From NCBI RefSeq assembly GCF_003597395.2, contig NC_133790.1, forward strand, positions 19,741,326 to 19,805,325: a stretch of DNA of 64,000 nucleotides. Reading direction: 5' to 3'. The notes below the pieces were generated by a model. It made no database searches, was not told where the DNA came from, and saw only the letters and a program-made list of their open reading frames with translations. This DNA comes from Chelonoidis abingdonii. Taxonomy: Eukaryota; Chordata; Testudines; Testudinidae. Positions 32,409 to 44,000 of this stretch are shown here, in pieces. The first letter of the stretch is position 1. The number at the start of each line of letters is the position of its first letter. A program made the translations under genes and the position numbers.

Positions 32409-33631
32409 GGGGAGTGTCCAGGATGCTCAGCTTCCTGAGGAATGTGTCTGTGGCTGGGACCTCGATTCTTCTCTTAAACCCCAGTGCTGGAGACACGCCC
32501 CTCAGTAAATCATCTCCCTCTCACCTGGCTGCTTGCTATCTGAGTTTGTGCTGCACCAGGGGGTTCTTCATTCGCGTGCTCTGGCTCCCACTGCAAACAC
32601 CTCCTGATCTGAGCATGTCTTTCCCTCCTATTGGTCCATGTTGGCTAGTTACTTTCTGCTAGCCCTTTGGAGTCCTCTATTCTTTTCAGCCTTCGTCCCA
32701 TTGTGTGTTTGGGCTAATATTTTGTAGCTCCACATAAATGGGGCTGAACACTTCAAATAAAGGGACAAATACATGGCGAAGTTGCGCGTTCTGGGTGCCA
32801 GTCGCATAACTGATCCTGTCACGAGCTGCAGAGAGTAGATGGCGCAATCTAAGTAACCTCCCTAAATCCCATTTTTTTTCTTTCCATCGTCTGGAATTTA
32901 AGAGAGATTCATTGTAGTTCCAGACTACAAGACAGCCAGGTTTGTCTTAGGAATGTGGCTGTTGTGTTAAATGTCCCTCATCCCCTCCCATGCTACCTAT
33001 TTACATCAGAGATCCCCGACTTGGAAACCACCCGGTGACGTGTCGGTACATGGCTAGCAGGACTGAGGACTGAAAGTTGCTAGGGGGTTCTTTACTATTC
33101 AGCTGCTCTCAGTGTAGCTTCTCTATGTTGTGTGGCTTGATCATTTTGCAGATTCAGCCTTGGCAATGGGGCAGTTCTTATCAGGCCCAGGGGCTGTTCT
33201 TTTCTTGCTCTGGCTTTGTGTGTGTGAAATGCCTGGGCTCTGCGATCTAACACCCAGCTGTTCGGGCTCAGAATCTTACTGGGTTTGCACTGCAGAGTGA
33301 GCTGGTATTTAAGGGACAGGACTCCCTCCTCTCATGGCATGTACTTAGGAATTGGGGTGTTTTCTTTGAGATTATCACTGGATCAAAGTACGAGAGTCAG
33401 GTTCCATAAAGGGTTTCATCCTCGTCCCACGGACAATAAATGACAAATGCCCATTGGGTCACTGGGCCCAAGATTTTGCCTTAAATGTGCAGACCCTGAT
33501 AATCCTTAGTAGTGCCCCTCACTGGTGACTGGAATGTGCCTAGTTAAACCTCAACACATGAACAAGGAAGATTGTTGCATGCAGACACACACACATTGGA
33601 GTCAAGTGCTATACAGGTTCCTGGAACACAA
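32409..33631. repeat. V-upstream module, copy 2
   Basis: Counterpart of 18544-19664. Up to about 33085 it has the same dense small indels as V11. After that point it becomes nearly identical to copy 1. No gene. Confidence 0.75.
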
Positions 33632-33664
33632 GGGTTTTGTCAGTTCTCCATCTGCATCACTGTG
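33632..33664 (-). other. V12 recombination signal with 17-bp spacer
   Basis: Same as V8: heptamer 33658-33664, nonamer ACAAAACCC 33632-33640, 17 bp between. Confidence 0.85.
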
Positions 33665-33919
33665 CAGTACCCCACTCCATGTGCCACAGTAATAACCAGC
33701 CTCATCGTCTGCTTGGTCGTCGGTGATGGTTGGGTTGATGATTGTATTAGCCACATCTTTGGAACCGGAGAAGCCACTGGGGACTCCGGTGCTCTGGTGC
33801 TTGGCAGCATTGGATTTGAACCACAGAAGATATTTTCAACCATTTCCAATTTTTGGCTGGCGTCAGGTGGCATGTGTAATCGGGTACCCACTGCTGATGG
33901 TGCAGGAGAGTTGAACAGT
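33665..33919 (-). pseudogene. V12, V exon remnant fused to a retroelement (copy of V8)
   Basis: Nearly identical to V8, with one base change visible beside the heptamer (cagtacc for cagcacc). It has the same loss of the FR1 start and leader, the same junction and the same short signal spacer. It therefore duplicated after the fusion. Non-functional. Confidence 0.85.
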
Positions 33920-36340
33920 GCAGCTAGTTCCTGCTCGAGTTGCTGCCAACAGTCCTTTTTTTCCAAATCAATTCTTGCCCTTGTTTTGCAGCCTCCTCTA
34001 TTATTGTCTGGCATGAGGCTTGTAACTCCCCCAGCACTCGGTTTGCCTCCTGTAACTGTGTTTCCAGGGCCTGTAGTTGACTTGGCATCTCTTGCCCAAC
34101 TGTCTTGATCTACTGCCCCAGGGTGTCCAGTCCATGCAACTCGGCCTTGCCTCTGGACCCCTGGCCCAAGAGCCCATCTTCAAGTGAGGGTCGTCCTATG
34201 GTCAGCTCATCCAAGCAGCACCCGTCTTGTAACAGGCTGGGACATCGCATTAGGCCAGTCTCTGCCTACAATTACAGGCCAGGAGAGGTCTCTTACTAGG
34301 CTGACCCTTAGCTTATTCACTTCACCTTGTATTTCTATGTCTAGTTCCACAGCTGGGTACACTCCTATCACTCCATATGCACATGAAATGTGCACCAACA
34401 AATGCCAACCTAGTCTGGCAGCTGGGATTCTGCGCCTGCGAACTGGCGCCTGCCCGCACCTGGAGTCAATCAGTCCTCTCATTTCATAGCCAGCCATGTT
34501 AGCAGTGGAGTGAGCTCCCTACCGAGGGACCATCCCAAGCCACAGACTTGGCAGTGGTTGCAATGCAAATACCCGCACTCCAGGAGTGGACAGTCCTTTC
34601 TTAGCCGACCCGTCTAACCACACTGGAAACACACAACCGTGTTCTCCTGACTGATTCCTGGGTGCTTGTCCTGTGATAACTGAGATGCTGCTACCTCCTC
34701 TAGTCTGTTAGGTACCGGATTGCCTAAGAATTTCTCTCCCCATATGTCCCCCTCGCCATGCTACAGTTGAGGTCTCTGTCACCTTGCTTCCCTCAGAACA
34801 GTCCTCTTGAACTAACCCTTTGGTTGGGTGGTTCAGCATTATCAGCTTCCATGTTGGTCTCTGTCCTTGCCACAGCCTCATCAGTAGAAGTCGGTCAAAA
34901 CCTTCAGACCCAGCTTTGGGCTCCAGTAGGCAAGACGCATAGGAATGGTTCTAAGATTACAAGCTTCACCGCCTTCGTGACGGGTTCCCCCTGGGTGCCA
35001 TGTAGAACTGGGGAACAGCTGAGCCTTGTGTCTCACCAATCACACTGTGACATTGTGATAAGCTGCAAAGCCCTCCAAGCTTACACTCACACCAGCCTCC
35101 ACAGGCAGGGACCACACCCAGCTCTATTCATGAATGCTCTGGCCAGCCACTGCATGAACCAGCAACAGAGGAGGCTCTAGCCAAAATACCCTCACTCCCC
35201 AGCCTAGGACCCCACAGCTCTACTGTCCTGCCCTGGTCAAAAACCCGACCAATATGAATTTATTACAATTAGTCAGTTTACCCCTCCCTTCACGTGAAGA
35301 GGAATATGCACAAAACTTTTGTTAACTGAGCTGATATTTTACCCAAATAGTTCCCTCAAACCACACTGTTTTAGCTGAAAAATTAATACACTAGATTTAT
35401 TAACTACAAAAGATAGACTTTAAGTGTTTATAAGTGATAGCAAACTGACCAACGCAGATTACCTAGCAAATAAACAAAATCCCAATCTAAGTCTTATACA
35501 GTCAATAGGATTAGTATCAAGCGGAGTGTCACTGATAGTATAAACAGTCCCTCAAGCGTCCTTCCCCAGTTCAGTCTTTGTTCCTAAGGTGTTTCCAGGG
35601 GCTTTGTTGCGGAGAAAGAGAGTCCAGTCGTGATGTCACTTCCCCCTTTTATATCTTCTTCCAACTTGCTGTAAAGTTCTTTTGCTGTCACCTGGGTCAA
35701 ACAGTCCCCACTGTATAGCAGTGCTGTCTCTGAGAGGTTTCTGTTGTACTCAGTTCCTGGGGTAAACCTTGTGGGTGTGTATTTCCTCAATAGGCCAACA
35801 ATATTGTTTGGCCTTTTTAGTGTTGTACCTGAAAGGCTGCCTGTGGGCAGGACCAGCGCTAGGGATTTTAGCGCTCTAGGCGGACGGCAATTTCGCCGCC
35901 CCGCGCGCTGGTCCCGTGGCTCCGCTGGAGCTGCCGCAGTCGTGGCTGCAGACGGTCAGCTGCTCCGTGGCTCTGGTGGAGCTGCCGGAGTTGTGGCTGC
36001 GGGAGGTCCACCGGAGCCGCATGAGCAGCCGACCATCCGCAGCCACGACTGCGGCAGCTCCACCAGACCAGTGGACCCTCCGCAGGCACGACTGCGGTAG
36101 GTCCACCGGAGCCGCCTGCCGCCCCCTCCGGAAATGCCGCCCCCCAATAATCCTGGCTCCCTAGACGATTGCCTAGGCCACCTAAATGAAAGCGCCGGCC
36201 CTGCCTGTGGGTGTTCCCAACTGCACATGTTTCAGTAGCACATACACAGCAAAACTTCATAACTTCACATACAATGATAGTTAAGGGGGCAACTTTCTAT
36301 TTGCAGAAAACCGAACACCTTTGCCCAGCCCCCTACCTGC
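33920..36340 (-). mobile_element. Retroelement remnant, copy 2 (protease, gag knuckle, LTR)
   Basis: Colinear with 19953-22370. Protease-like frame 34497-34207 with the same LIDSRCGQ defect and VIVGRDW, knuckle remnant near 34570-34645, TATA and AATAAA of the LTR near 35650 and 35400, nested hAT at 35848-36203. Differences from copy 1 are few (for example acacaaccgtgttctcc for acacagccgtggtctcc) until about 36230, where small gaps appear. Confidence 0.75.
35848..36203. mobile_element. hAT-type non-autonomous transposon, copy 2
   Basis: Target duplication CCTGTGGG (35840-35847 and 36204-36211), the same insertion as 21881-22248. The interior differs by several small deletions. Confidence 0.85.
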
Positions 36341-37797
36341 CCCTTCTCTGAGGTCCCGCCCACGCTCACTCCATCCCCCATCCCCCATCCCTCCATCGCT
36401 CACTCACCCCCACCCTCATTCACTTGCTTATTTTTGGGTTGGGGCAGGGGCTTGTGGTGTGAGAGGGGGTGAGGGCTCCAGCTCGGGGTGTGGGCTCTGG
36501 GGTGGGGCTGGGGTTTGGAGTGCAGGAGGGGGCTCAGGGCTGGGGCAGGGAGTTGGGACATGGGAGTGGGTATGGGGAGCAGGCTCCGGATGGCACTTAC
36601 CTCAGGCGGCTCCTAGGAAGCAGAGACATTTCCCTCTGGCTCCTAGACAGAGGCACAACCATGTGGCTCTGTTTGCTGCCCATGCCTGCAGGCACTTCCC
36701 CCTCAACTCACATTGGCCAGTGGGAGCTATTGAGTTGGCACTGGGGGTGGGGGCAGCACGCAGAGCCTCTGTGGCCATCCTTCCACCTAGGAGCCAGAGG
36801 GAGATGTCGCTGCTTCCCAGAAGCCATGTGGAGCCGGGCAGGGAGCCTGACTGTGGTGCCAACTGAACATTTAATGGCCTGGCCACTAGTGCTGACCAGA
36901 GCCGCCAGGGTCACTTTTCGACTGGGCATTCCGGTAAAAAACCGGATGCCTGGCAACCCTATTGCTAGCACATACAACTTAACAGGATATCCATGTTCAA
37001 CAGATTAAGACTTTTAGAATGATGCCTCACTAGGCATACTTTGTACAAAACACATCATAATTATATCACTGTGGTGAATGGGGGTGTGCCGGGGTGTCGC
37101 TTTGGGGCACAGAGTGTCATAGCCTTGTCTAATGAGTTTGTGTCAGGCCCCAGCCATCGTGTTAATACAGCTCAGAAACATTGTGCTGGCCAGTGGCTTG
37201 CTGGGCTGCAGGGACCAGGAGGAGCAGGGGCCTTGGAGGCACTGATGAGCTTCTGGAGGGGACCAGGGAAGCTGCAAAGCAGCTGGGATGGGGGCAGGGA
37301 GCAGGTTCTAGGGAGGAGGAATTTTGATATAATCTATTATCTGCTGCACCCTGTATCTGGAGACTTCATCCAGCCCTGGCAACTGGAATGGACTAAAGGA
37401 TCTGAGAGGTCTTTTTTTACATTTCTCTTAACTTCCAGGCCATTCAGGGTGTTGTGGAGCTGGTGGGGTAACACAGGAGAACAGTGTTAGGGGAGACGTG
37501 TCCCTTTACCCAAGGAGCATGTGGCCGTCTGCTCCCAGTTTGAACCAGACTGTGGTGGGCTTGTAGCACAGGGATCTATAAGGCAGGAAAAGCTGCTCCC
37601 TTTGCAGAGACCCAATGTGGCTAACGTCTCCCCCAGACAGAGTGAACGGGGAGTGTGTGGAACATCGCCCCCTGCTGACAGCAGGTGGGGTTGAAATTCG
37701 TAAGGAGGAGCAATCAGTGACTCATCTATTGCAGGCAAGAACCAAACTGTGCAGCCAATGCAGAGCCTACGTTGGAGCAGGCCATGAAGACAGGGGA
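36320..37797. repeat. G-rich repeat and V13 3'-flank module
   Basis: Copy 2 of 22385-23872. G-rich repeat to about 36962, then the flank module ending in the V13 recombination signal. No gene. Confidence 0.7.
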
Positions 37798-37836
37798 GGT
37801 TTTTGTCTCAGTTCCCCATCTGGCTGGATCACTGTG
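37798..37836 (-). other. V13 recombination signal
   Basis: Perfect heptamer (37830-37836) and nonamer (37798-37806) with a 23-bp spacer. Confidence 0.95.
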
Positions 37837-38311
37837 ATTCACACTACCACTGCTACCCGTATACACAGCACAGTAATAGTCAGCCTCATCCTCTGCCTGG
37901 ACACCGGTGATGGTCAGGACAGCATTGTTACTGGATATGGACCCAGAGAACCGGGTAGGGATCCCGGAGGCTCTGTTATTGGTGTTGTATATAAGCAGCC
38001 GAGGAGCAGAGCCAGATTTCTGCTGGAACCAGGAGGGATAGTTGCTGCTGGTGATGGCTCCAGTGCTCAGGCTGCAGGACAGAGTGACAGTCCCTCCTGG
38101 GGTCACCGACTTTGAGGGCTCCTGAGTCACCACAGGCTGCGAACTGACCCCTGAAATCAACATTACAAACAAACTCAGCACAAGGACTCCAGATCCTCAC
38201 AGACAAACCTCCTCACCTGCAAGTTCCCTTCATATTTTTGCCACTAAATCAAACAATTCCCCCACCTGAGCAGTAAGTGAGCAGTGTGAGGAGCAGAGGG
38301 GCCCAGGCCAT
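37837..38311 (-). CDS. V13, IGL variable segment, potentially functional
   Basis: Leader exon 38266-38311 ([15 protein letters not shown] plus G), intron 38151-38265, V exon 37837-38150 (314 bp). The frame is open. Landmarks are [61 protein letters not shown], then EDEADYYC and [11 protein letters not shown] before the heptamer. It belongs to the QPVVTQEP (IGLV7/8-like) group. Donor GTGGGG and acceptor tgatttcag are usable. Octamer, Cys, Trp, Cys and recombination signal are all in place. A CDR3 three residues longer than that of V6 separates it from V6 and V10. Confidence 0.95.
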
Positions 38312-38411
38312 GGTGGGAATCCAGACGAGCTCAGCTCCCTGAGGCAAACGGGTCTGAAGCTGGGACCTTCCGATTCTCTCTTAAACCCTAGCGCTGGAGA
38401 ACGGCCCCTTC

Positions 38412-38419
38412 ATGCAAAT
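38412..38419 (-). promoter_or_regulatory. V13 octamer
   Basis: Perfect ATTTGCAT in sense, 101 bp upstream of the V13 start codon. Confidence 0.9.
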
Positions 38420-40514
38420 CTGCCTGATACTGGTGGTATCTCATACCGAAGCTGAGCCCTGAAGATTGGCCAGGCAGAATTGCTCTCTAAAGTCCCATAT
38501 GACAGAAGAAAGAAAGAACGGCCCTTTCGTGCAAATCTGCTCCCTGTTCACTGGCTGCTCACGTGTCAAATTTAACCTCAAATTTAGGCTTTATTTTAAA
38601 TAAGAGAGTTTTTTTTAAAGAAAGGATCCCCCATACAATTGTACTCTTTCAGTATTACTTCAAGTTAAAATTGAAACAGGTTTTTGCTGTTATTGATTTT
38701 AATACAAAGGGGGATACTATAACCTACGACCCTTAATAATATTTCACACACCTGGGTCGTGCTATCACACAGGCTGACAAGTTCTCTCTAACTGCGTATT
38801 AGATTTAGGAGAAGTATTTATTTAGTTATGGGAAATCACATTTTTACAAGTTGAGCAAATAGCAGAATAAATCTGGTCACTAGTTTGTCTCTCTTACTAA
38901 ATAATTTCTTAGTTGCAACTGCTGCCTACAGCCTATCTGCCTGGATCCGAACATAAATATTACATGGTGCCAAAAACTCTGTAACAACTGTCAGTTAGAT
39001 TATCTCCAGGGGGGAAACAGGAGAACTCTACAGCTAAAGCAGGAGCCTCTATATCTTGAGCCAAAGGACTAAGGGGCAGATTTTTAAAGGTGGCAAGTGA
39101 CATCTTTAGCTGTCTAAATCCCTTTACAAATCAGGTCCTAAGTCCTATCCTTGGTATCTGTGCTATGTTCTGGACAAATGGGGAAGCGTGATCCACACTG
39201 AATGGAGGGTGATGCTACAGCAGCTCCCTGTGGCCTCTTGTCCCTGGCTTGTCTAGCTACTCCTCTCTCCTCCTGGCCCCTCACAGTGACAGAGAAACAA
39301 ACTTGGATCATTCCCGCGGAGTCAGACTCACTGGGCCAAACCCAGCGGGCAGGCGGAAGGGGATGTAAGGTACATTTGGGTACAGCTAGGGGTGCTCAGC
39401 TCTGAATTTGGCCTTTGGTCTGTGAATGGCCATTACGGGGCTGCCAGGAGGAGTCATTAGCGTAACATTAGTGCAGCACGTCTGACGTGTAGAGAACAAT
39501 GGACAAGCTTTGCATTGCTGGGCACACAGATATTTTCTATCACATGCACCTGGAGAGGGGTCACTGCCGCCACCACTGCAGTGCAGCGGGGCCTGCTTCC
39601 CCCATGCTGCCCCTCATGCGTGGACACACACCCTGGAAACACCCCCCAGAACTAACTCATTCCCCTCCTGCCACCCTCCCTCCAGCTCTCCTTTGCCATG
39701 ATGCCTACAAACAAATTGCCGGCAATGAGGCCATGGCTGTGCGGAGACCCTTCCCATCCGGCTGCCAGGATTGTCTCATTGTTATCTTCTGCCACCCACA
39801 GGCCAGTCTGTCACCCCCTGTTGTCTCTTGTCTCATACTGAGAATGTTCCCTCCTTAGCCAGGACCGTCTCTGTGTTCTGTGTTTGTACAGAGCCCAGCA
39901 CAACGGGGACCTGGGCCGTGACCTGTGCTCCCAGGGGCTACAGAAATATAGATATGTAATAATCACAGTGTTGCAGCCACCTCTGAAGGACATTCCTCGG
40001 CAATATCTGCAGAGATGTTCAACGTTAAATATAATATCAGTTAATTGAAATGTAATTTGAAAAACACTTTGCAAATACATACCCAGCAATTACGCTGAGA
40101 AATGATTCATGAATCTACAAAGTAGACCAGTGACATTTGGGTGCCTCGGACCCCCTGTCTCTCTTCCTCTCCCACCACTCAGTCTGAATGAGGAATCTGA
40201 AAGGACGCAGCTGTTCAAACATCACCAGACTCTAGAAGACAAATGTGTGTTAAACCCTTACTTTATGCCCTAGAAACTATTTACAACACAAGTGCAATGT
40301 GACAGCACCCCCTAGTGCCCAGTCAGAACTCAACCACATGCAGAAGAGTAAATGGGGAAGATCCAGGTGTATTTCAAATCACATTTTATTCTCTCCAGTC
40401 TCTGGAGTTTAAGGAGAGATTCATCCCAGGTCCCAGCAGCAACAGCTCAGGTTTAGCCTTAGGAATGTGGCTACCTTTAGACTCCCCTTGCCTGTTAATA
40501 TTTTATATCTAGAG
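38420..40514. repeat. V-upstream module U1, copy 2
   Basis: Counterpart of 24486-26577, including the SINE-like tail near 39830-39960. Open frames are the same non-coding ones as in copy 1. Confidence 0.75.
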
Positions 40515-40787
40515 CAGGGCTGGCTCCAGGCCCCAGCGCACCAAGCGCATGCTTGGGACGGCATGTCGCAGGGGGTGCTCTGCCGGTTGCCTGGAGGGCG
40601 GCAGGCGGCTCCAGTGGACCTCCCGCAGGCATCCCTGCGGAGGGACTGCTGGTCCCGTGGCTCCGGTGGAGCATCTGCAGGCACGCCTGCGGGAGATCCA
40701 CCAGTGCCATGGGACCGGCGAGCGGCAGAGCGCCCCTCGCGGCATGCTGCCATGCTTGGGGAGGCGAAATGTCTAGAGCCGGCCCTG
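40515..40787. mobile_element. hAT-type element, copy 2
   Basis: Target duplication ATCTAGAG (40507-40514 and 40788-40795), inverted ends CAGGGCTGGCTCCA and the complement of tagagccggccctg. Same insertion as 26578-26849. Confidence 0.9.
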
Positions 40788-42270
40788 ATCTAGAGACATC
40801 ATGGACTCAGGAGCCCCCTGTAACTCACCAGACAAGTACAGGGCAGGGTTCTGGAGAGGAAAGGACATTCAGGGTATGGGATTATTTCTACTCAGTGGAA
40901 GCTTTGGTCTCCGTTAACACAACCATTCACAGGCTCATTCTTTCCTAACTTGTCCTGGATCTTCTTTTATCAAAAGAAACTGAACCACGTTTCCTTCATG
41001 TGTGAAAGGCTCTTCTCAGCCCCAGACACCAGGTGCTGCCTTTGATATTTGCAAGGAGCTTTTCCCCATGGGATCTAAGGCAATCTGAACTCTGGCCTGC
41101 GTGGGTCATACCCCCACACTCAGTAACTCTGTATTGGCTGAGTGCTGAAGTTAACCCCTGGGGCCTTGTTTAATTTGATCATTCAACAGGCTCACCCCTT
41201 CCTAAGAGGCCAATTCTTCATATGCTTATGGAACGGTTGTTTCCAGACTTGTCTGGGTTTAGTTGTATATAAAAATCCCGCTGTTACACCGAGAAGTGGT
41301 TCATAAAGCTACGACGTAAGTCAATACATCTGTGTTCCATTAACCCTCTGTCTCATCCCTCCCCCACCCAGTGTGTCTGCTGGAGGGGTTTGAACAGTTG
41401 CGGCTCTCTGAACACCACAGCCTGTTGCACACACCCTTGAAGGTAAATGTGTGTTAAACACTTACTGTCTTTCATTACCAACAGTTCACAAGTGCAGGGA
41501 GACAGCGCCCTCTTGTGCCCACAGTCATGGTTGCACCATGTTGCTACACTGCCCTACAGCAGCTGGAGAAAATCCAGCTGCTTCTCACATCCCACTGAAT
41601 TCTCTCCAGTCTCTGGAGTTGAAGGAGAGATTCATTACAGGTCCCAGCCGCATGCAGCCCAGTTTACCATTTGTGAGTGTGGCTGCATGTTACGGTGTCC
41701 TTCCAACTCACCCCCTCTGCTAATATTTACATTTAGGAATAGCTAAGACTGGGGAACCCTTGTGATTCCTCAGAAACATGGATAGCAGGACTGGGGAGAG
41801 TAGTGGGGTCTTTACTACTCGGTTGCTCTCAACATGGCTTCAGTGTCTTGTTTCACCTGGTCATTTTGCAGGCTCAACTTTTCCTCCTGGGGCTGTTTGT
41901 AACCTGGCCAGATCCGTCCCTTTCCTACCCTGGCTCTGCTTGTGTGTGCAATGCTTGGGCTCCGAGATTTAACACCCAGCTGTGCAGACTCTCAGTGTCA
42001 CTGGCTTTTCACTGAAGAATGAGCTGGTATTTAATAGACACACACTTCCTGCACTCACAGCATGTATCTGGGAACTGGATTTTGGAATGCTTCCTTTAGG
42101 ATTATAATTGAATGTCATTGCTGCAGGAACACTGCATTGCAGGAGTCAAATCCTGATCCCATTGAAAGAAATGATAAAATTGCTGTTCAGTTCAGTGGGA
42201 TAAAGATTTATATATTATGGATACTTACTGATACTATGCTTTAAAGCCTGTGACTATAAGGTGCTTAAAC
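40788..42270. other. End of copy 2 and partial V-upstream module
   Basis: Up to 41096 this matches copy 1 before the gap. 41450-42060 resembles part of the V-upstream module (agacagcgccctcttgtgcc, tttgcaggctcaactt, aacacccagctgtgcagac), but no V segment is attached. No gene. Confidence 0.6.
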
Positions 42271-43189
42271 CAGGCATTGCAGGAGTGGTTGATAAGCAGG
42301 TTTTCTCCAGACAAAGGAAGGAGGCTGACACCTCACACCAGGTGTGGCCAGATTCAACGGGCTAGTCATTTGTATCAGAGGTTTGCAGGAAGAGACTCTT
42401 TGCATTGTAAAAGTCACTAGCAGGGGGAGAGGGAGTAGCATGCAGCCTCTACCAGTTGGAGGGGTGTCCATACCCAGCAAGGAACAGGAACTTTATCTGG
42501 GATACATGTCAGGACACATTTCAAATGTTCATTGGACTTTACAGAGAGGGGAAGCAAATGCCTAAGTTACCCTTCACCTGAGGAGACAAGGAAAACCAGC
42601 CCCTTGGCTCCATGGGGATCCCAGCTGAGAGCTAGCCAGCCATTGCTGGGGACGGGAAGACTGGGGAGGAAACTACCATGAATGAAGACAGGGGCTTAGT
42701 AAGTGAGGTCTTAGCCACCAGAAAGTGTATTTTTACATTTGTTTGTCTGTGACCCTTTTTGCCTTTATTCCTTCTACTGGGTATTTGTTTAATACATTTG
42801 GTTTCTTTTACTATAACAAAATTCAGGGCTGTGTTTGAAGGGAAGGGTGTATTTACCCCAGTTAAATTAATAAAATGGGATTTACTGACTCTTTAAAAGA
42901 GCAGCAAACTTGGTATCTTCTGTGACTATACAGTGGCAGGGGCTCTGCATTGCAGAGAAAGATCTCTGAGGAGCTCTGGGGTGGCCGTTCACTGTCTGAG
43001 CGTTACCTGCTCAGGGAAGTTTGGGCTGGGAGAGCTGTGAGGAGTTTGCTGGTGAGGAAGAGAGACTGGGGTGGGTGGGAACTGACACACAGTCTAATCT
43101 CCAGCAAAGTTCGCTCTTAGCTAACACATTAATGGGAGGCAAGTTTGTAGAAATTTTGGTGGTGCCCAGAACCACCTGGCTAAGGCTCT
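42271..43189. repeat. Probable dispersed repeat, class unknown
   Basis: Contains ttaaattaataaaatggg (a polyadenylation-like AATAAA near 42870) and the stretch gcagcaaacttggtatcttc, which suggest an LTR or other retroelement end. No coding remnant is recognised. Confidence 0.35.
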
Positions 43190-44000
43190 GGGCGGGGTTT
43201 CAGGGGGGAGGTCTGGGGTGCAGGTCCTGGGCTGGGGATTAGGGTGCAGGAGGGGTGCAGGCTTTGGGAAGGAGTTTGGGTGCTGGGTGCAGGCTCCGGG
43301 CTGGGGCAGGGGGTGGGTGTGCAGGAGAGGGCGAGGGCTGCAGGCTTTGGGACGGAGTTTGGGTGCAGGCTTTGGGCTGGTGGTGGGGGTGTAGGAAGGG
43401 GTGAGGGGTGCAGGCTCTGGGAGGGAGTTTGGGTGCTGGGTGCAAGTTCTGGGCTGGAAGGTGGTGTGAGAGGGGGAGGGTGCAGGCTTAGGAGCGCGGA
43501 GTTGGCTGGAGGGTGGGGTTTGCAGAGAGGTGTAGGTTGCTTAGGATTGTGCAGGCTCGGCTGGGGGTGCGGGTGTAGGAAGGGGGAGGTTGTGTGCCAC
43601 GCTGGGGCAGAGGATCAGGCTGCAGGGGAATGGAGGGTTGGGGCTGAGGATGAGGGGTTTATGATGCCGGGGGGCCTGGCTCGGGAGAGAGCTAGGGTGC
43701 AAGGGAATGAGGGTTGGGGCTGAGGATTGAGGGCTTCGTGCTGCGAGGGGGCTTCAGGGCTTGGGCAGGGAATTAGGGTGCAGGGAATGAGGGCTCTGGG
43801 CTGGGGCAGCGAGGATTAGGGTTGGCAGGGGAATGAGGGTGTGTGGCTGAGGATGAGGGCTTCCGGCTGCGGGTGCGCTCAGGGCGGGCAGAGGATCCAG
43901 GGTGCAGGGGGAGAGGGCTCGGCTGGGGATGAAGGTTTGGGGCATTGTGGAGCTCAGGGTAGGGCAGAAGGGCAGGGTTAAGGGCAGCCTGCCCTGCCTA
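43190..44000. repeat. G-rich tandem-like repeat
   Basis: Imperfect units of the type ggtgcaggctctgggagggagtttgggtg repeat about twenty times, similar to the G-rich repeats at 22.5, 27.7 and 36.5 kb. Frames of 60-200 codons on both strands are by-products of this composition. Confidence 0.7.
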
